Positions 44,220-56,085 are shown, numbered from the stretch's first letter. The stretch is 64,000 nt of DNA from Nemertoderma westbladi (GCA_032718475.1 JAUCBJ010008198.1:1-64000); one strand, 5' to 3'. Notes: generated from the sequence alone by a model not told the origin. Numbers and translations are program-made.

Positions 44220-44440
44220 TTTAAATGGGATCGGACTTTCCGGGATCAGGACCGGGATTATCACTCTCGGGATCCCGATTTTCGGGATTGAAGTTTTGAA
44301 TAAAAGGTTCTTTAAATTTTCAGTATATATTGCTGTGTTAGTGTTAGTATAAAATGGGTTTTGGAAAAATTATATTAGTAAGTTAAATAGTTGAATACCG
44401 GATGGTTTACTGACATTAATTTGATATTCAATAAATTTAC
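44220..44440. repeat. Dispersed repeat, copy 2 of the UTP14-intron repeat
   Basis: It matches 42910-43175 (TCACTCTCGGGATCCC, TTTCAGTATAT, GATGGTTTACTGA) and is followed directly by a TACTCGAATAAG element at 44448. Confidence 0.7.
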
Positions 44441-44447
44441 TTCACTA

Positions 44448-44680
44448 CCGTATTTACTCGAATAAGAGCCTTGGTGTTTAAGTTTATAAATTGCCAATTG
44501 GGGAGGCGTTTATTCGACAAGGGCGTTTATTCGGGGAAGGCGTTTATTCGGGGAGGGCGTTTATTCGGGGAAGGCGTTTAAGTTCCAAATTGTCTTGAAT
44601 GGGGGCGTTTATGTTTATATTCTAGATTTTCAGCATTTTAAATCTAAATACCCTAATAAAGAATGTTGTTAAATTCAAAG
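44448..44680 (+). repeat. MITE-like element with TACTCGAATAAG end, copy 2
   Basis: It starts CCGTATTTACTCGAATAAGA and has four GGCGTTTATTCG subterminal repeats, then TTCTAGATTTTCAGCATTTT and CCTAATAAA as in 41400-41925. A matching right terminus was not found, so it looks 3'-truncated. Confidence 0.75.
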
Positions 44681-46480
44681 AAAACGAGTTAAACAAATGA
44701 AATAATTCAAATAAAACCAGTCGATTTTTTTTTTAACATAGTGACGTCGGTCCAGCCGACATTATATTATCTTCAAAGTAAAATTGTGTAGTACATCATG
44801 CACAAGTGACGGGTAAAACGGGTAAAACGAGTAAAACGAACGCGCAAATAATTACATGTGTTGCGTAGTACATCCGGTAAAAGTACAAAGTACGGTAGAC
44901 CAAACGCACAAATAAAATATACCAAATTGTACTGCAGAGAACATAGTAGTCAAGTAGACAGTGGCGACCACCGTTCAAATTGGGTATGACTGCAGTTTTT
45001 TTTACTGAAAGTGTTAACTTGTATAAGCCATTTGAAATTATGTTATATTTCCCATACTCCGCATTGAGCATTTTTTTCTAGAACACTATTTATCTTAACG
45101 ACAGATGTTTTACATAGCAACAATAATAAGTTAACCGGCAGGGGTATATTTACCAATTGAGACACTGGTCATTCATAAATAAGAAGAAACAAAAGTAGAA
45201 ACTAAAAATTTAAGGAATAAGTATTATGGTTGCAATTAGGAGTTACAAATTTTGTGTTAGCGGATCCATTCCGCTATGCATACCAACCACAAAATGGGGG
45301 GGGGGGGGGATTTACCACATTGGCTATCAAGGTATCCAACAGGGCATACCGGCAAAGGGATGATGCAGGGCCAGCTGGGCTGCGGATGAACAATCCGCCT
45401 CAGTGGCTAGAGGCTAACCAAAGGTCTAAGGGAGGTAGATCCATGGGTGGTAAATAGCCAATGGGAGGCCAGCACATGGCAAAGAGCGTATCGGTTGGAG
45501 GCCAACAACGTGTCAGCCTATTAGGCTGTATTTTCCCCTTTACATATATTAACGGTTACGTGTATTCCAACCAGTTGGCATTTTACTCATTATGGTATAG
45601 GTGAAATAGTTTCCGCCGCTACGCTGTGCTGTTGCCACTACTGGTAACTATTCATCAGTCTATAGTCAATCGATTAACAACAGCAAAGTTCAACAGACAA
45701 ACTCTTTATTCAACAGCCTACGGCCAAGTCAGTCCATCCATCAGTCAGCCAGTGTGCGCGTAGGAACAACCACGACCTCGTCAACCGGTCGGGATCTCGC
45801 GCCATCCGAGATGAAGGTGAACTTGTAATACATACATTCATACATATCTCGGTGTGCAATTTGGAGCTCATCATTGTGGCCAAGAAATGCATCGACATAC
45901 CTCTCTCTCAGGAATACATCTCTCTCTCTTTCTAACTCTCTCTAGACTGTTTCATCAAGAAGCCGCGGAAATATGTTAATTCGAATGTGAACCTCGTGGC
46001 CGACTCATTTAAGGATGCAATGGCGCAGGTTTATCCTTAACGAAGTAGCAGTGGTCACCCAAACTGATATGTTGTATATGTAGGGTGATGTTCAGTATTG
46101 GCAGTGGGACGTGAAATAAAAGGTGAAGGAATTAGTTTAATTTTTGATAATAATATATTTATTTACACGTTATGACAGTCCTTGTTCGCACACTTGCAAT
46201 AAAAATTTAATGCCCAATTTAGAAATTGCTGCGTCAACAACTAGTGGCGGCTGCATATTGTCTTCAGCCGCTCTCCAGAATAATACTTGCGAGCATACTC
46301 TTCTTATATTATTGACTGCTGCAGTATCAGTTGGATGTAAACTTCATATCTGAAATATATGTACTTTCATTATATTTTGTGCATGATATTTAATTTAAAA
46401 GTTAAAGTTCTAGGAATCAAAATTAAACTCTCTCTATGGAAGAATCGACGCAAATAACAGCTGGTTACTCCAAAAAGTAA
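44681..46480. other. Non-coding, no UTP14 exon found
   Basis: AT-rich with a G run at 45296 and a (CT)n microsatellite at 45900-45945. ORFs of 62-91 codons show no domain. A search by eye for N-terminal UTP14 motifs on the minus strand found none. Confidence 0.55.
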
Positions 46481-46481
46481 A

Positions 46482-46570
46482 ACTGTATCCTTTCCTACTG
46501 ACTTTCGTTTATTGTTTTGGTTAAAATAACATGCTACTGTAACCGGCTTCTTTCCCTAAATTGGAAAATT
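46482..46570 (+). repeat. Relative of the 56947-57159 MITE interior
   Basis: It shares GTTTATTGTTTTGGTTAAAA, TAACATGC.ACTGTAACC and CTTTCCCT with the MITE interior at about 57062-57115, but terminal inverted repeats were not found. It ends just before the LINE poly(A) tail at 46589. Confidence 0.75.
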
Positions 46571-46830
46571 AACATCGAGACGAAATAGTTTTTTTTTTTT
46601 TTTTTTATTAGTTTATTCGCGCATATTCGCGCCTCACCAGTCGAGCTGGCATTTAATTATTATTATAATTGACAGTTAACAATTAACACATTAAAAATCA
46701 TTTTAAAAAAGGTCTTATGGATCGACCAGAAGATTAAAAGAATACCACATTGCGTAATATTGAATTAAAACGTGACTAAACCGGTTTACTAAAAAGCCAG
46801 CTACTCTAAAAGTCTTAATATCTAAGTGAT

Positions 46831-47717
46831 TTATTCATCAGTTCTATTATAGTAAGAGGAAAATATTTCACGTTTACTTTTGAAACTGAGTCCATTATTG
46901 GAGTAGCACATAGAGAGAAAATCTGCGCTACAGCAATCACTTATGTTTGGTGCACCTGGTGACATTCTCTGTGTCAGTTCCTTGTAAGAGTAATCAAAAT
47001 TAAATATGTTAAATAATGATGGTAGCGCATATAACTTTCTGCCCTTACTATAAGAAGCTGCAATACTAGGCAGATTATTATTTAGGTAACCATCCCATTG
47101 ACCAATCGAGCATAAAAACCGTAGCATATGTTGAAGGTCGTATTTAGGGCAACACTTAATGCGCTCTATCAGATTGGCCAATCTCTTGAAGGCAGTAGTT
47201 GAGATACAAGCATTACCAAACACAATTTCCAGTGTCTGAGTACTGATATAATTTCCCGCATAAAGAAGACCACGTAGAGATTTTCTGTATTGAGAATCTA
47301 ACCGCTTTATGTCCGACAAGGAAAGACTACCAACTTGGATCTCCATGCCGTAGCAAAGGAACGGGACAGCTATTGTGTTCCACAGTTTACTGACAACATC
47401 AAGGGGGTATTGTCTGACTGTCCATCCCTTCTGATGGAACGCAGAAGAACAGATACCGATTCGCCGTCTAAGATCAACGATTATATGATCAGGTTTGCTG
47501 TATAATTTGTAACCAATAAATTTAATATATTCTGACAGATTGATCGAGGAACCATTAAACATTATCTGCTGGTTGCTTCCATTAGTTTGGTCACCCATAG
47601 TGGTCCATGACGTTTTACTTACAGATAAGTGCAAACCAATAAGGGTCAGCTGTGTTTCTAAGGCAGTTAACATTTTTTCAATTTCAGTACGTGACAATGC
47701 TAGAAGGAGCAAAACAA
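46831..47717 (-). pseudogene. LINE ORF2, 3' portion (C-terminal domain), cut off by insertion
   Basis: The frame runs from the insertion boundary through LALSRTEIEKMLTALETQL, just after the RT active-site motif C, and VSKTSWTTMGDQ (motif D/E region). The C-terminal domain includes GWTVRQYPLDVVSKLWNT and YRKSLRGLLYAGNYIS. It ends at 46831. No internal stop is seen, so only the insertion breaks ORF2. The tail closely resembles that at 54493-54876 (GWTVRWLKVNTLNYLWNTI). Confidence 0.88.
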
Positions 47718-49972
47718 CAAAAAATGGACTCACTATATATCTGGAGAACAACTAAAACTGATGATGATTATGCAAACTTTAAGACGAATAGAAATAAATA
47801 CAATAACTTAAATCGCACATTAAAAAATAATTATATGAAATCAAAATTTGCTGGGGCAAAAAATGCAAAATCACGCTGGAAAATAATTAACTCAATTTTA
47901 AATAAAAAAAGTACGAGCGATATGATTAATACAATAAAAACTAAAAATGGAAAAATTGAACACGGTTGCAAAATAATAGCTAATATACTCAACTCTACAT
48001 TTTTAACACTGGGACTACAGACTAGAAATATCACAAAACAAACACTACCTGTTAACACACATACTCCATTGTGCAATGATACTTTTTCATTTCACAATAT
48101 CACTGTAACTGATCTCTTAACCATCTTGGATAAACTAAATACGAATAAATCTGCTGGTCCCTCCACAATTCCCCCACGCATAATAAAATTAATTAAGACA
48201 AAAATAGCCTACCCATTAACATATATAATAAACCAAAGTTTAACCACATCGAAGTTCCCCTCAAACTTAAAAATGACTAATATTACCCCTGTTTTCAAAA
48301 AGGGAGATAGAGAGAATGCTACCAACTATCGCCCAATATCTGTAACATCCACATTTGCTAAAATTTTTGAAACCGTAATGCTAAACCAAATTGTATCATA
48401 TATAACTAAAAATAAAATAATCAAAAATAAACAATTCGGTTTTCGCAAAGGATATGCAACTTCTGATGCATTAATTTACACTACAGAATCATGGAAAGCA
48501 ACACTAGATAGCAATAAATACGTGGCCATTGCAGCACTGGATGTAGCAAAAGCGTTCAACTCTTTAAATCATAATATCCTATTAAACAAACTTACCCGAC
48601 TCGGATTTCACACTACTGCCACCAACCTAATAGCAAACTACTTACATGATAGGGTGCAAAGAGTCAAAATTAATAATACTCATTCTGACTGGGCTAAAAT
48701 TAATCACGGCATTCCACAGGGTACCCAAGTAGGACCTATCCTATTTCTTTTATACGTAAATAACATATCCGCCTTCTCTGATTTAGATCTAATCCAATAT
48801 GCTGATGACACTCTAATATTTGCATCACATTCAAATCCTTTAACAGCAACACACAATCTATCTGAACATGTAGACAAACTGGAACGTAACCTACTAGATA
48901 TAAACCTAGATCTCAACACGGATAAGTCAGAATTTATCTTACTTTCTCCAAAAACCAGAACACCGAGCATAGAAAAAATACAACTAAAAACACAGTCATA
49001 CACAATTGAACAATCCACTTCAATTAAGTACTTAGGCGTTATTATTGATAATAGACTTAACTGGCACGCCCAAATTGACCAAATTACTCACAAAATGGCC
49101 CTTGCAATATCATGCCTACGCAATGTTAAAGGACAACTACCATTGAAGACAAAATTAAATATATATAAATCTACAGTATTACCTTACCAAAATTATTGCT
49201 CAGATTTGCTAGTACCATTACACAAACAATATGGATATAAACAAAAACTATATGAAATAGAGAAACAACAAAACTTTGGTTTACGCGTAGTCTTCAGTAA
49301 AAAGAATAGGGATTCCACCGGCACAGAACTTCGCACCATTGCTAAAATACCAAATTTACATTCACTGCGAGAATTTAACGCTTTAAAATTCTTTCACAAA
49401 TATACGCATAACTTATCCACCCCTTTCAAACACATAGATCTACCATACTTACCAATTACTTTGTTAACTTCTGGTTCCCACAAACTTCTAAACCCACGCA
49501 CGTACAATATTAAAATTCCAAAAACTTATTCAAATCATGGAACTTACAGTTTAACAGTGGCACTTATTAAAATATGGAATAGTATCCCCACTGAAATTAA
49601 AAAACAAGATACATATAAATTATTTTTACGCGACGTAAAAGCAAAATATTTGAAACACTACACTCGATACGAAGAAATAACTTAATCCCAGGAACAGGAT
49701 ATATACTGCACTGTGCTGCATTCACCTTTTTATTAGTTTATTGTTATTGTTATTTGTTTAGATACCAGTAAAGTTGTTAGTAGTAGGCCCCGCCCCTACT
49801 TGATGTCTATGTTTTACGTATATAGTTAGACCCCTGCTGGACAACTGACGCTTATTTCCTTTTTAAATTATCAGCTTGTGCGACGTTTGTTTGCTAGCTG
49901 CCTCCAATTGGTTTACCAGGCGGAGTTTTAAGGAAATAAAAGATGTTTATTATTATTATTATTATTATTATT
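47715..49972 (+). mobile_element. 5'-truncated plus-strand LINE with intact reverse transcriptase and (TTA)n tail
   Basis: The frame is open from the host LINE through 49685. Recognisable ORF2 features: NTNKSAGPSTIPPRIIK and VFKKGDRENATNYRPIS (RT 0-2), ALDVAKAFNSLNH (motif A), HGIPQGTQVGPILFLLYVN (motif B), IQYADDTLIFA (motif C, both catalytic Asp present), STSIKYLGVIIDNRLNW and the C-terminal IKIWNSIPTEIKK. The endonuclease half is missing. The 3' UTR of about 270 bp ends with AAATAAAAGATG and a TTA microsatellite at 49946-49972. This is the Jockey/CR1-like layout. Only about 630 of the 677 codons belong to the element; the first ones are host LINE read antisense. Confidence 0.9.
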
Positions 49973-52105
49973 ATCTGCATAATTGATAATTCCAACCCAG
50001 GTATCCTTTATAAAGCAGCCAAGGCCAAGTCGCTCCATATTATCAACAACATCATGAATATAGAAGTTGAACAGAGAGGGCGAAAGCAGCGAGCCCTGCT
50101 TAACTCCGTTAAACCCAATAAAAAAGCTTCTGTTTATTCTTTCACCATGTTTGATGAAGTATTTAGTGTTGCGATAATAATAAAGTAATATACAGCAGAT
50201 GAATGGATTCAATATTTTGGATAGCCGGTCGAATAGAACAACATAATCCACCATGTTGAAAGCGGAACTGATATCTGTTTGACAGGCGTAGATAGTGGAT
50301 CCCCTGGATTGAAAATAATTAATCACCTCCAATGCAAGAGATATGGCCTCATCACAACCAATTCTTTTTTGATAGGCCATTGACATGCTATGAGGTTTGT
50401 CAATCTCTACTAGAAATTCCGATAAGCAGATCGCCTCTAAAACCTTTGCATATATGTTGATGCTGGCAATCGGCCTGTATGACGGTGTCTCATATAAACT
50501 TCTACCATGACCTTTGTAAACCATTGAGAGGATGGTTTCTCCAAACACGTCTGGCACACATCCAACTTGAATACTCGTATTTAGGACAATACCGATATGA
50601 TAGCATATTACAGATGGATCTGCACATATTAAGTGTTCAACAACTAGACTCCTACTGTCGGGCGCCTTTCGCTTTGATAGTGATAAGATAGCCTCATATA
50701 TCGTGTTTGCTTCAATTGTAGGCATGCTTGTAGATTCCATTCTAGAACGTAGATATCTTTCAATGTCATCAAAATTCTGTTCACCCTTATGCTGAAGATC
50801 GTTTTGAATTGCTTCACTTATTTTATCTTCCATGTCTGGAGGAGCAGAGTGAGACGTTTTAGAAAAGTTTGACCAAAATGTCTTAGCAGACCCCGTGTTC
50901 AGTCTTTGACTAAGTCGTTTATTTAACATTTCTTTGTATAATTTACGCTTTAGCCGTCGAGTAGCTCGCTTTGAGGACTTAATTTCTTCACACAGAGGAT
51001 CATTATGAGGACTACCTTTACCAATCCACATTTTATATAGTTTCTTTGATGTTTTTGAATAGTCTCGTAGTTGTTTATTGCGGATAAGTATATTTTTACT
51101 CTTACGTTTCCGCTTAGAGATTGGTATGCATTGTTTCGCACACTTAAGAAGTATAGCTGTCAAGTCATTTGTATAATCATTTAACATACATTTAGTCCAT
51201 TTCTCATTTGGCTTTGCAGGGATTCTAAGCATATTCAACTCAGTTGTGACCTTTTCGTTATACTGCCTTAAGTTAGCCACACTGGCCTTCTCCCAGTTGA
51301 ATTTCACTGAGCTAAATGTTTTCATAGAGTTTTTGTAGCCTTCAGCTTTAATAAAACGACTTATATCAATACGACAAAACACTGGTAGGTGATCAGAGAG
51401 GTTGTTCTCAAAGGTTTCCATCATCACACTGCCATCAACAACAAGACTTTTACCATGGTGTGAAGATAATATATGATCTATATATGAGTTTGTGTTGCTC
51501 GCAGCGCTGTGAAATGTATATGTGGGGCCAGAAAAGTTGTTATATGTGTCAACTGCAGCCAAATTGTTGTTAGAGCAAAATTTTATTAACTCTTTACCCC
51601 TCAAGGTAGGTGAAGACCGACATGACCTTGGACCATGAGCAATGCCAATATCTGAGTTTGTGTCCATTAACAAATAGGGAATGCAGTCTGGGTTTGTTTT
51701 GATAATTGATTCTACTCTATTCATAAGATCAATGTACATTTCTAGTGGTTTACCAGCATCAGGTACATAACCGCACAATATGAGAAGACGGCAGGAGGCA
51801 TTAGCTGGTTTGAAAATTCCCCCAATGATGTCGTCATTGGATTCTATCTTTTGGACCAGGTTTAATTTAGACTTTTTTGCAATTAGTGAAACACCACCAG
51901 CGCCACGGCGTTTGTTTGGATTATCCATTTTCTTTGAAACCAATGATAAACAATGGTAATCTGAGCCTAACTGGTTTACCAGGAGCTCCTTTATTTCCTC
52001 AGTATCCAACCAGTGCTCCTGTAGTGCTACTACATCATTAGAAGCACATAAAGATTTAATATAGTCAATACTAGTTATGGCATCATGGCAATTGAATGTT
52101 ACCAT
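49970..52105 (-). pseudogene. LINE ORF2, 5' portion (AP endonuclease and RT up to motif C)
   Basis: Starts MVTFNCHDAI. An apurinic-type endonuclease spans about residues 1-250: LQEHWLDTEE (catalytic Glu at 30), LLMDTNSDIG, YIDHILSS and the NLSDHLPVFCRI terminus. The RT domain begins near residue 480: KRKAPDSRSL, YRPIASINIYAKVLE, motif A ACQTDISSAFNMVD, motif B GVKQGSLLSPSLFNFYIHD. Motif C starts INYAD and is cut there: the next codons are AAT repeats from the tail of the inserted LINE. The element is therefore inactive. It lies 67 bp after ORF1. Confidence 0.92.
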
Positions 52106-52172
52106 TCTTACAGTTCCTTGACAAGAGTTTTTGCTGCTACCATTATTGAAATCCCCCCTCTGTGGTGGATCC

Positions 52173-53177
52173 TTAGATGGATTGAAAGGGAGTGTGATTG
52201 TAGACAGATTGGCGGTCTCGCCACATTACACATTTCGCATCAGCTGGCCAGAAACTAGAGTTCGGACTTACCAGTTTGTTCACATCCCTGTTGTTTACAA
52301 CTAGTCGAAAGTTCCTGCGGCCCCCGTAATTGCGGGTTGTAATTCGTTCTATCTGGACACCACCAATTGAACAGTATCCCAATATACGATCCTCGTCATA
52401 GTTTGGGTTGTTAGTGGCCAGATAGAGAACTTCATTATATGTTGTCATTCTCGATCTGTAGTTCGATTGCGACCGATTTTGAATTTCTCGATTCTCACTT
52501 ACACTTGGATTGTTGATATTGACTTTTTGTGTGTCAATGTAATTCTTCAATTTATTTGTATGCCATGGTGCTGGTTTCTTTTCTTTGCTATGTACATTTT
52601 GGTTCCCAGATCCATTCACATCATTATAGTTGTTAACTGAGAGGACACGCTGGCCTCGTACATTCACATACTTATATTGGTTACTTACAGAGTGGGGTTG
52701 TTGGTCTCCTTCGTTCTCGTGCTTGATTTCATTTGTTTGATACACTGAATGAGTTCGCTCTCTATCAGATTTTCTACTGTTTACAATTTTATCACTTTCA
52801 CCATCCTTTTCATCCATCACTTTCACCATGCAGTTCTCATGATAGGCTGCTAATATTGTATATGGATTCATAGATGCAAGATGCCAGGGCTCCTCTGAAC
52901 CATTGTAATCATTGCCTATGGACGTACAGTTTGTATTGGCGGTTTTACTATTCACTGTTGTACACATTAGATTGGATGAACTGTTATCAACGTCATCCAT
53001 ATACCCTTCAAATTTGGATCTCTCATTAGATGTCATTGTAGTACTTGCGTTTTGGTATGCTTGGTCACCTTTACTCTTATTATAGGTTTTCATATTTGTA
53101 AGTGTCATGGTAATTATAGTAATTAGGCTAGATGGGCTTTGCATCAAGCCCTTTCCTGTCTCAGTCTCCCTCTTCAA
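52173..53177 (-). CDS. LINE ORF1 protein
   Basis: 334 codons, polar and Asn/Ser-rich N-terminal two thirds, then a folded-looking C-terminal part with NPNYDEDRILGYCSIGGV, RITTRNYGGRRNFRLVV and FWPADAKCVMWR. No zinc knuckle. It is just upstream of ORF2 on the same strand, the place of an ORF1 nucleic-acid chaperone. The exact start is uncertain: several ATGs lie in the first 40 codons and the element's 5' end is not defined. Confidence 0.75.
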   Translation of the reverse strand: MKRETETGKGLMQSPSSLITIITMTLTNMKTYNKSKGDQAYQNASTTMTSNERSKFEGYMDDVDNSSSNLMCTTVNSKTANTNCTSIGNDYNGSEEPWHLASMNPYTILAAYHENCMVKVMDEKDGESDKIVNSRKSDRERTHSVYQTNEIKHENEGDQQPHSVSNQYKYVNVRGQRVLSVNNYNDVNGSGNQNVHSKEKKPAPWHTNKLKNYIDTQKVNINNPSVSENREIQNRSQSNYRSRMTTYNEVLYLATNNPNYDEDRILGYCSIGGVQIERITTRNYGGRRNFRLVVNNRDVNKLVSPNSSFWPADAKCVMWRDRQSVYNHTPFQSI

Positions 53178-53229
53178 TAGCTGCTACCCGAAGATAGGGG
53201 TGAGTGCTACTTCTATCCCAAGGTTTGCT

Positions 53230-53640
53230 CCCAGTAATTCAACATGGATGGTCGTTTGTATTCCCAGTTCTGCAAGTTCAGCAAAAAGCAATTCGGACAA
53301 TGTATCCAGAGCTCCAGAGAAGCATTAAAAATCATGTCCAATCATAAAGCGAGTGGATTGGTTGAAATCCTTGCAGAGGTATGTAAAACAGGAGCGCTGA
53401 ACAGACATTATTGGATATTTGCAACCAGATGCTGAAAGGGGAAAAGCCACCACCAATTTGGACTAAAGGTCAACTAAAGCCTCTCCCTAAGAAATGAGAC
53501 CTCGGAATACCAACAAACTATCGTGGGATCTGTCTGCTTGTGGTAGCTGCCAAAATATACAATAAAATGATTCTATATAGGATTAGGCCTCACATAGAGA
53601 ATGTTGCTCTTTTATGTTTGGGTACCAGCAATATGTTATA
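53230..53640 (+). pseudogene. LINE ORF2 relic (RTE-like), 5' part of RT
   Basis: Plus-strand pieces in shifting frames: NHKASGL.EILAEVCKTG, then the equivalents of a PPPIW, LGIPTNYRGICLL and AAKIYNKMILYRIRPHIENV. These are the RT 0-3 segments of an RTE-like ORF2. It stops where the relic at 23600 begins (NRIRDPIERLLHGNQNGF), so the two are complementary parts of the same family. Stops and frameshifts make it inactive. Confidence 0.75.
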
Positions 53641-54227
53641 GAACATTTATTTGTATCAAAAAATTAAAAAAAGCTATTATAAAATGATGTGATACGGCCG
53701 TGGCTAAATTAGATTGGAGGGAGACGTTATTAAATGCTTTTTAAACAATAATTCTAAAGCAAAAATACAAATCTTCTTAAATAGGGAGATATTTTAAATA
53801 TTAAATAGCGGCGTACATTAAGTATATTACCTGTAAAAGTGACGTAACAACTTCGATAGAATCGGGTTCCCAAAATAGTTAGGTATTCACTTCACAAGCT
53901 CACTAGTCACTATCTCCCAAATCCATCGAAATCTTCACATTTCCAGCCAAATATTCGTATCACGGCAATCTTGTTTCGCAAATGGCAAAAATGCCTTTCT
54001 CAGATTGCTATCGCTGCATTTTATCATGCATTTCCAAATTTTGGATTCTTTGGATCTATCGACTTACATTCCTCTCCGCAGATAAGGCAATTTTCTCAAA
54101 ACTATAAATGTCACTATTAATCGCAATTTTTTAATTATGTTAGACGATTAGCTATAATGATTGTGTGATTGTGAGTGATTAACTATAATAGCTAAGCTGA
54201 TATGATGACATTACCCGAAGGGAGACT
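53641..54227. other. Non-coding spacer
   Basis: AT-rich with no supported ORF, RNA gene or repeat. Confidence 0.6.
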
Positions 54228-54876
54228 TTAAGACACATTGTAGTACTGTAATATTCGCATGTGTTTCACGTCGAAAGACGTTTTGTGAAGGCTGTAACAG
54301 TTATTAATAAAGTTTCGTTTCATCGCTTCACCAGATGTTAGTGATCCGTTGTTTAGACGAGATAATAATTCCTTCTTGCAGTATGAGAATGTTAGGATGG
54401 ATAGGATATCTGGCATTGGGAAGGAGTTGGAACATTGTCGGTAGGCCCCACTGAGACTTGCAGTATGATAATCGTTGTCCTGTTTGCTACTGTTAATGAA
54501 AAGTGATAAGTCTAAGGAACGGCTGGAGGATTGTATTGGGGCAGGTGGTGGTCCTCAAGATAGTCCCTAGAGCATCTTTGTATGCTCGAGTTGATATTGG
54601 GTCGCAATTCATAAGGTCCATTACCACTTGGTTACTAGCATATGTGCCCAGGTAGAGCAGGCCTCGTAAGATTTTACGGTAGTAGATATCGAGTTGGTCT
54701 ACTTCTCGTTGCGACAGTGCCCCAATGAGGAATCTCATGCTGTAAGTTAGGATTGGCACCGCTATAGTATTCCAGAGGTAGTTAAGAGTATTTACCTTCA
54801 GCCACCTAACTGTCCAGCCATTTCTGTGGAATATATCCGCTACTGAGGCGATCGTTCTAATACACTGATAATACAC
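54228..54876 (-). pseudogene. Second C-terminal copy of the two-ORF LINE family, truncated and frameshifted
   Basis: 54876-54493 reads ADIFHRNGWTVRW, LWNTIAVPILTYSMRFLIG and YYRKILRGLLYLGTYASNQ, aligning with the C-terminal domain at 46831-47717. The end continues in another frame at 54416-54228 (MPDILSILTFSYCKKELLSR). The 5' parts are absent, and the sequence stops at a dispersed-repeat terminus at about 54885. Confidence 0.85.
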
Positions 54877-54883
54877 GTCTAAT

Positions 54884-54912
54884 ACACGAAGTGGGGCCTT
54901 CGCGCAGCACGT
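54884..54912 (-). repeat. Terminus motif GTGCTGCGCGAAGGCCCCAC, minus-strand copy
   Basis: An isolated copy of the terminal motif seen at 8140, 18597 and 19882, in reverse orientation. Only the end is preserved. Confidence 0.8.
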
Positions 54913-55009
54913 GACTTAAATTTAATTTAAGTACTAATTCGAAAGTATTACTGTATTAGCAAATTTTAAGCAGATTTCGCCTAATCACTTTTTACCTCTT
55001 TCATTTCTA

Positions 55010-56085
55010 TTCAGACATTTCTGACTCTAGCGGTATAGTGAGAACTGAAGATGGATTAGGGTCTCCAGCCCCACAAAGACACAGCCTATGGATGAATAGT
55101 ACATACGTACATCGGCCAAGTTTCATCTTGAATAACGGATAACGAAATGAGAGACGGATCTCACTTTCAGAAATTTCGTCGTATAGCGGCAGACCGATTA
55201 AATCTCCCCCCCCCCCCCCCCCCCCCCCCCCCACAAAGACGCAGCATGTGGTCCAGAATATATGGCAAGATTCTGCTTAAACTGATTAAAATCAATGAGA
55301 CGGGAGAATCTATTCACTTTCAGGCATAAAGTAGTCCTATAGCGGGTGACTGTTGAACTGATTTTCAACAAATTTTCAACTTGGCAGCTTTAAATTCGAC
55401 AAAGTTATAAGCATGTCAATATCATAACGACGACAACGATTTCACTTTCAGACATTTGGCCCTCTAGCGGCAGACTGGAGAACTGCAGATGGATTCGCCT
55501 CCTTTGAAAGTCACAGCTAATGGTCTAATACATATCTGCCAAGTTTCAGCTTAAACGGATTAAAAGCAAAGAAATGGGAGGGCATTTAATGTTTAGACAT
55601 GTGGCCCTCTAGCGGGAGACCATTGCACTGATGGTGTCTGAAAGTCTCTCAAAAATCTCAACTTTAGCTCATATTGATACCTACAAATTTTCAACTTGGC
55701 AGCTTTAAATCCGACAAAGTTATTAGCATGTCAAAATCGTAACGACGACAACGATTTCACTTTCAGACCTTTGGCCCTCTAGCGGCAGACTGGAGAACTG
55801 CAGATGGATTCGCCTCCTTTGAAAGTCACAGCTAATGGTCTAATACATATCTGCCAAGTTTCAGCTTAAACGGATTAAAAGCAAAGAAATGGGAGGGCAT
55901 TTAATGTTTAGACATGTGGCCCTCTAGCGGGAGACCATTGCACTGATGGTGTCTGAAAGTCTCTCAAAAATCTCAACTTTTGCTCATATTGATACCTACA
56001 AATTTTCAACTTGGCAGCTTTAAATCCGACAAAGTTACTAGCATGTCAAAATCGTAACGACGACAACGACGACGACGACGACGAC
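55010..56085. repeat. Tandem repeat region with CCTCTAGCGG modules and a 315-bp higher-order unit
   Basis: Modules of about 150 bp start with CTTTCAGACATTTGGCCCTC and contain AACTGCAGATGGATTCGCC, AGTTTCAGCTTAAACGGATT and AAATGGGAGGGC. Older, diverged modules occupy 55010-55370. Then a 315-bp unit is duplicated almost exactly (55451 and 55766; AATTTTCAACTTGGCAGC at 55372, 55687 and 56002). A 27-C run lies at 55206-55232. It ends in a (GAC)n microsatellite. No ORF is credible. Confidence 0.88.

Larger units (their letters stand above)
46589..53180 (-). mobile_element. Two-ORF LINE with poly(A) tail, interrupted by another LINE
   Basis: Minus-strand element: ORF1 at 53177-52173, ORF2 from 52105, and a poly(A) tail read as T18 at 46589-46606, with AATAAA ten bases or less upstream (46617-46612). 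ORF2 is split at about 49970/47717 by a plus-strand LINE. Without the insert the element would be about 4.3 kb. A second, shorter C-terminal copy of the same family lies at 54228-54876. No clear target-site duplication was found. Confidence 0.88.

Noticed and set aside
43766-44352. Glycine- and proline-rich ORFs around the G runs, and similar ones at 55007-55329
   Set aside because: They translate homopolymer runs; no domain or conservation is evident.
45230-45898. ORFs of 62-75 codons as possible UTP14 upstream exons
   Set aside because: No match to the conserved N-terminal UTP14 blocks and no suitable splice sites in phase.
47715-49972. Target-site duplication for the nested LINE
   Set aside because: No repeated bases were found on both sides; a few host bases may have been lost at the junction.
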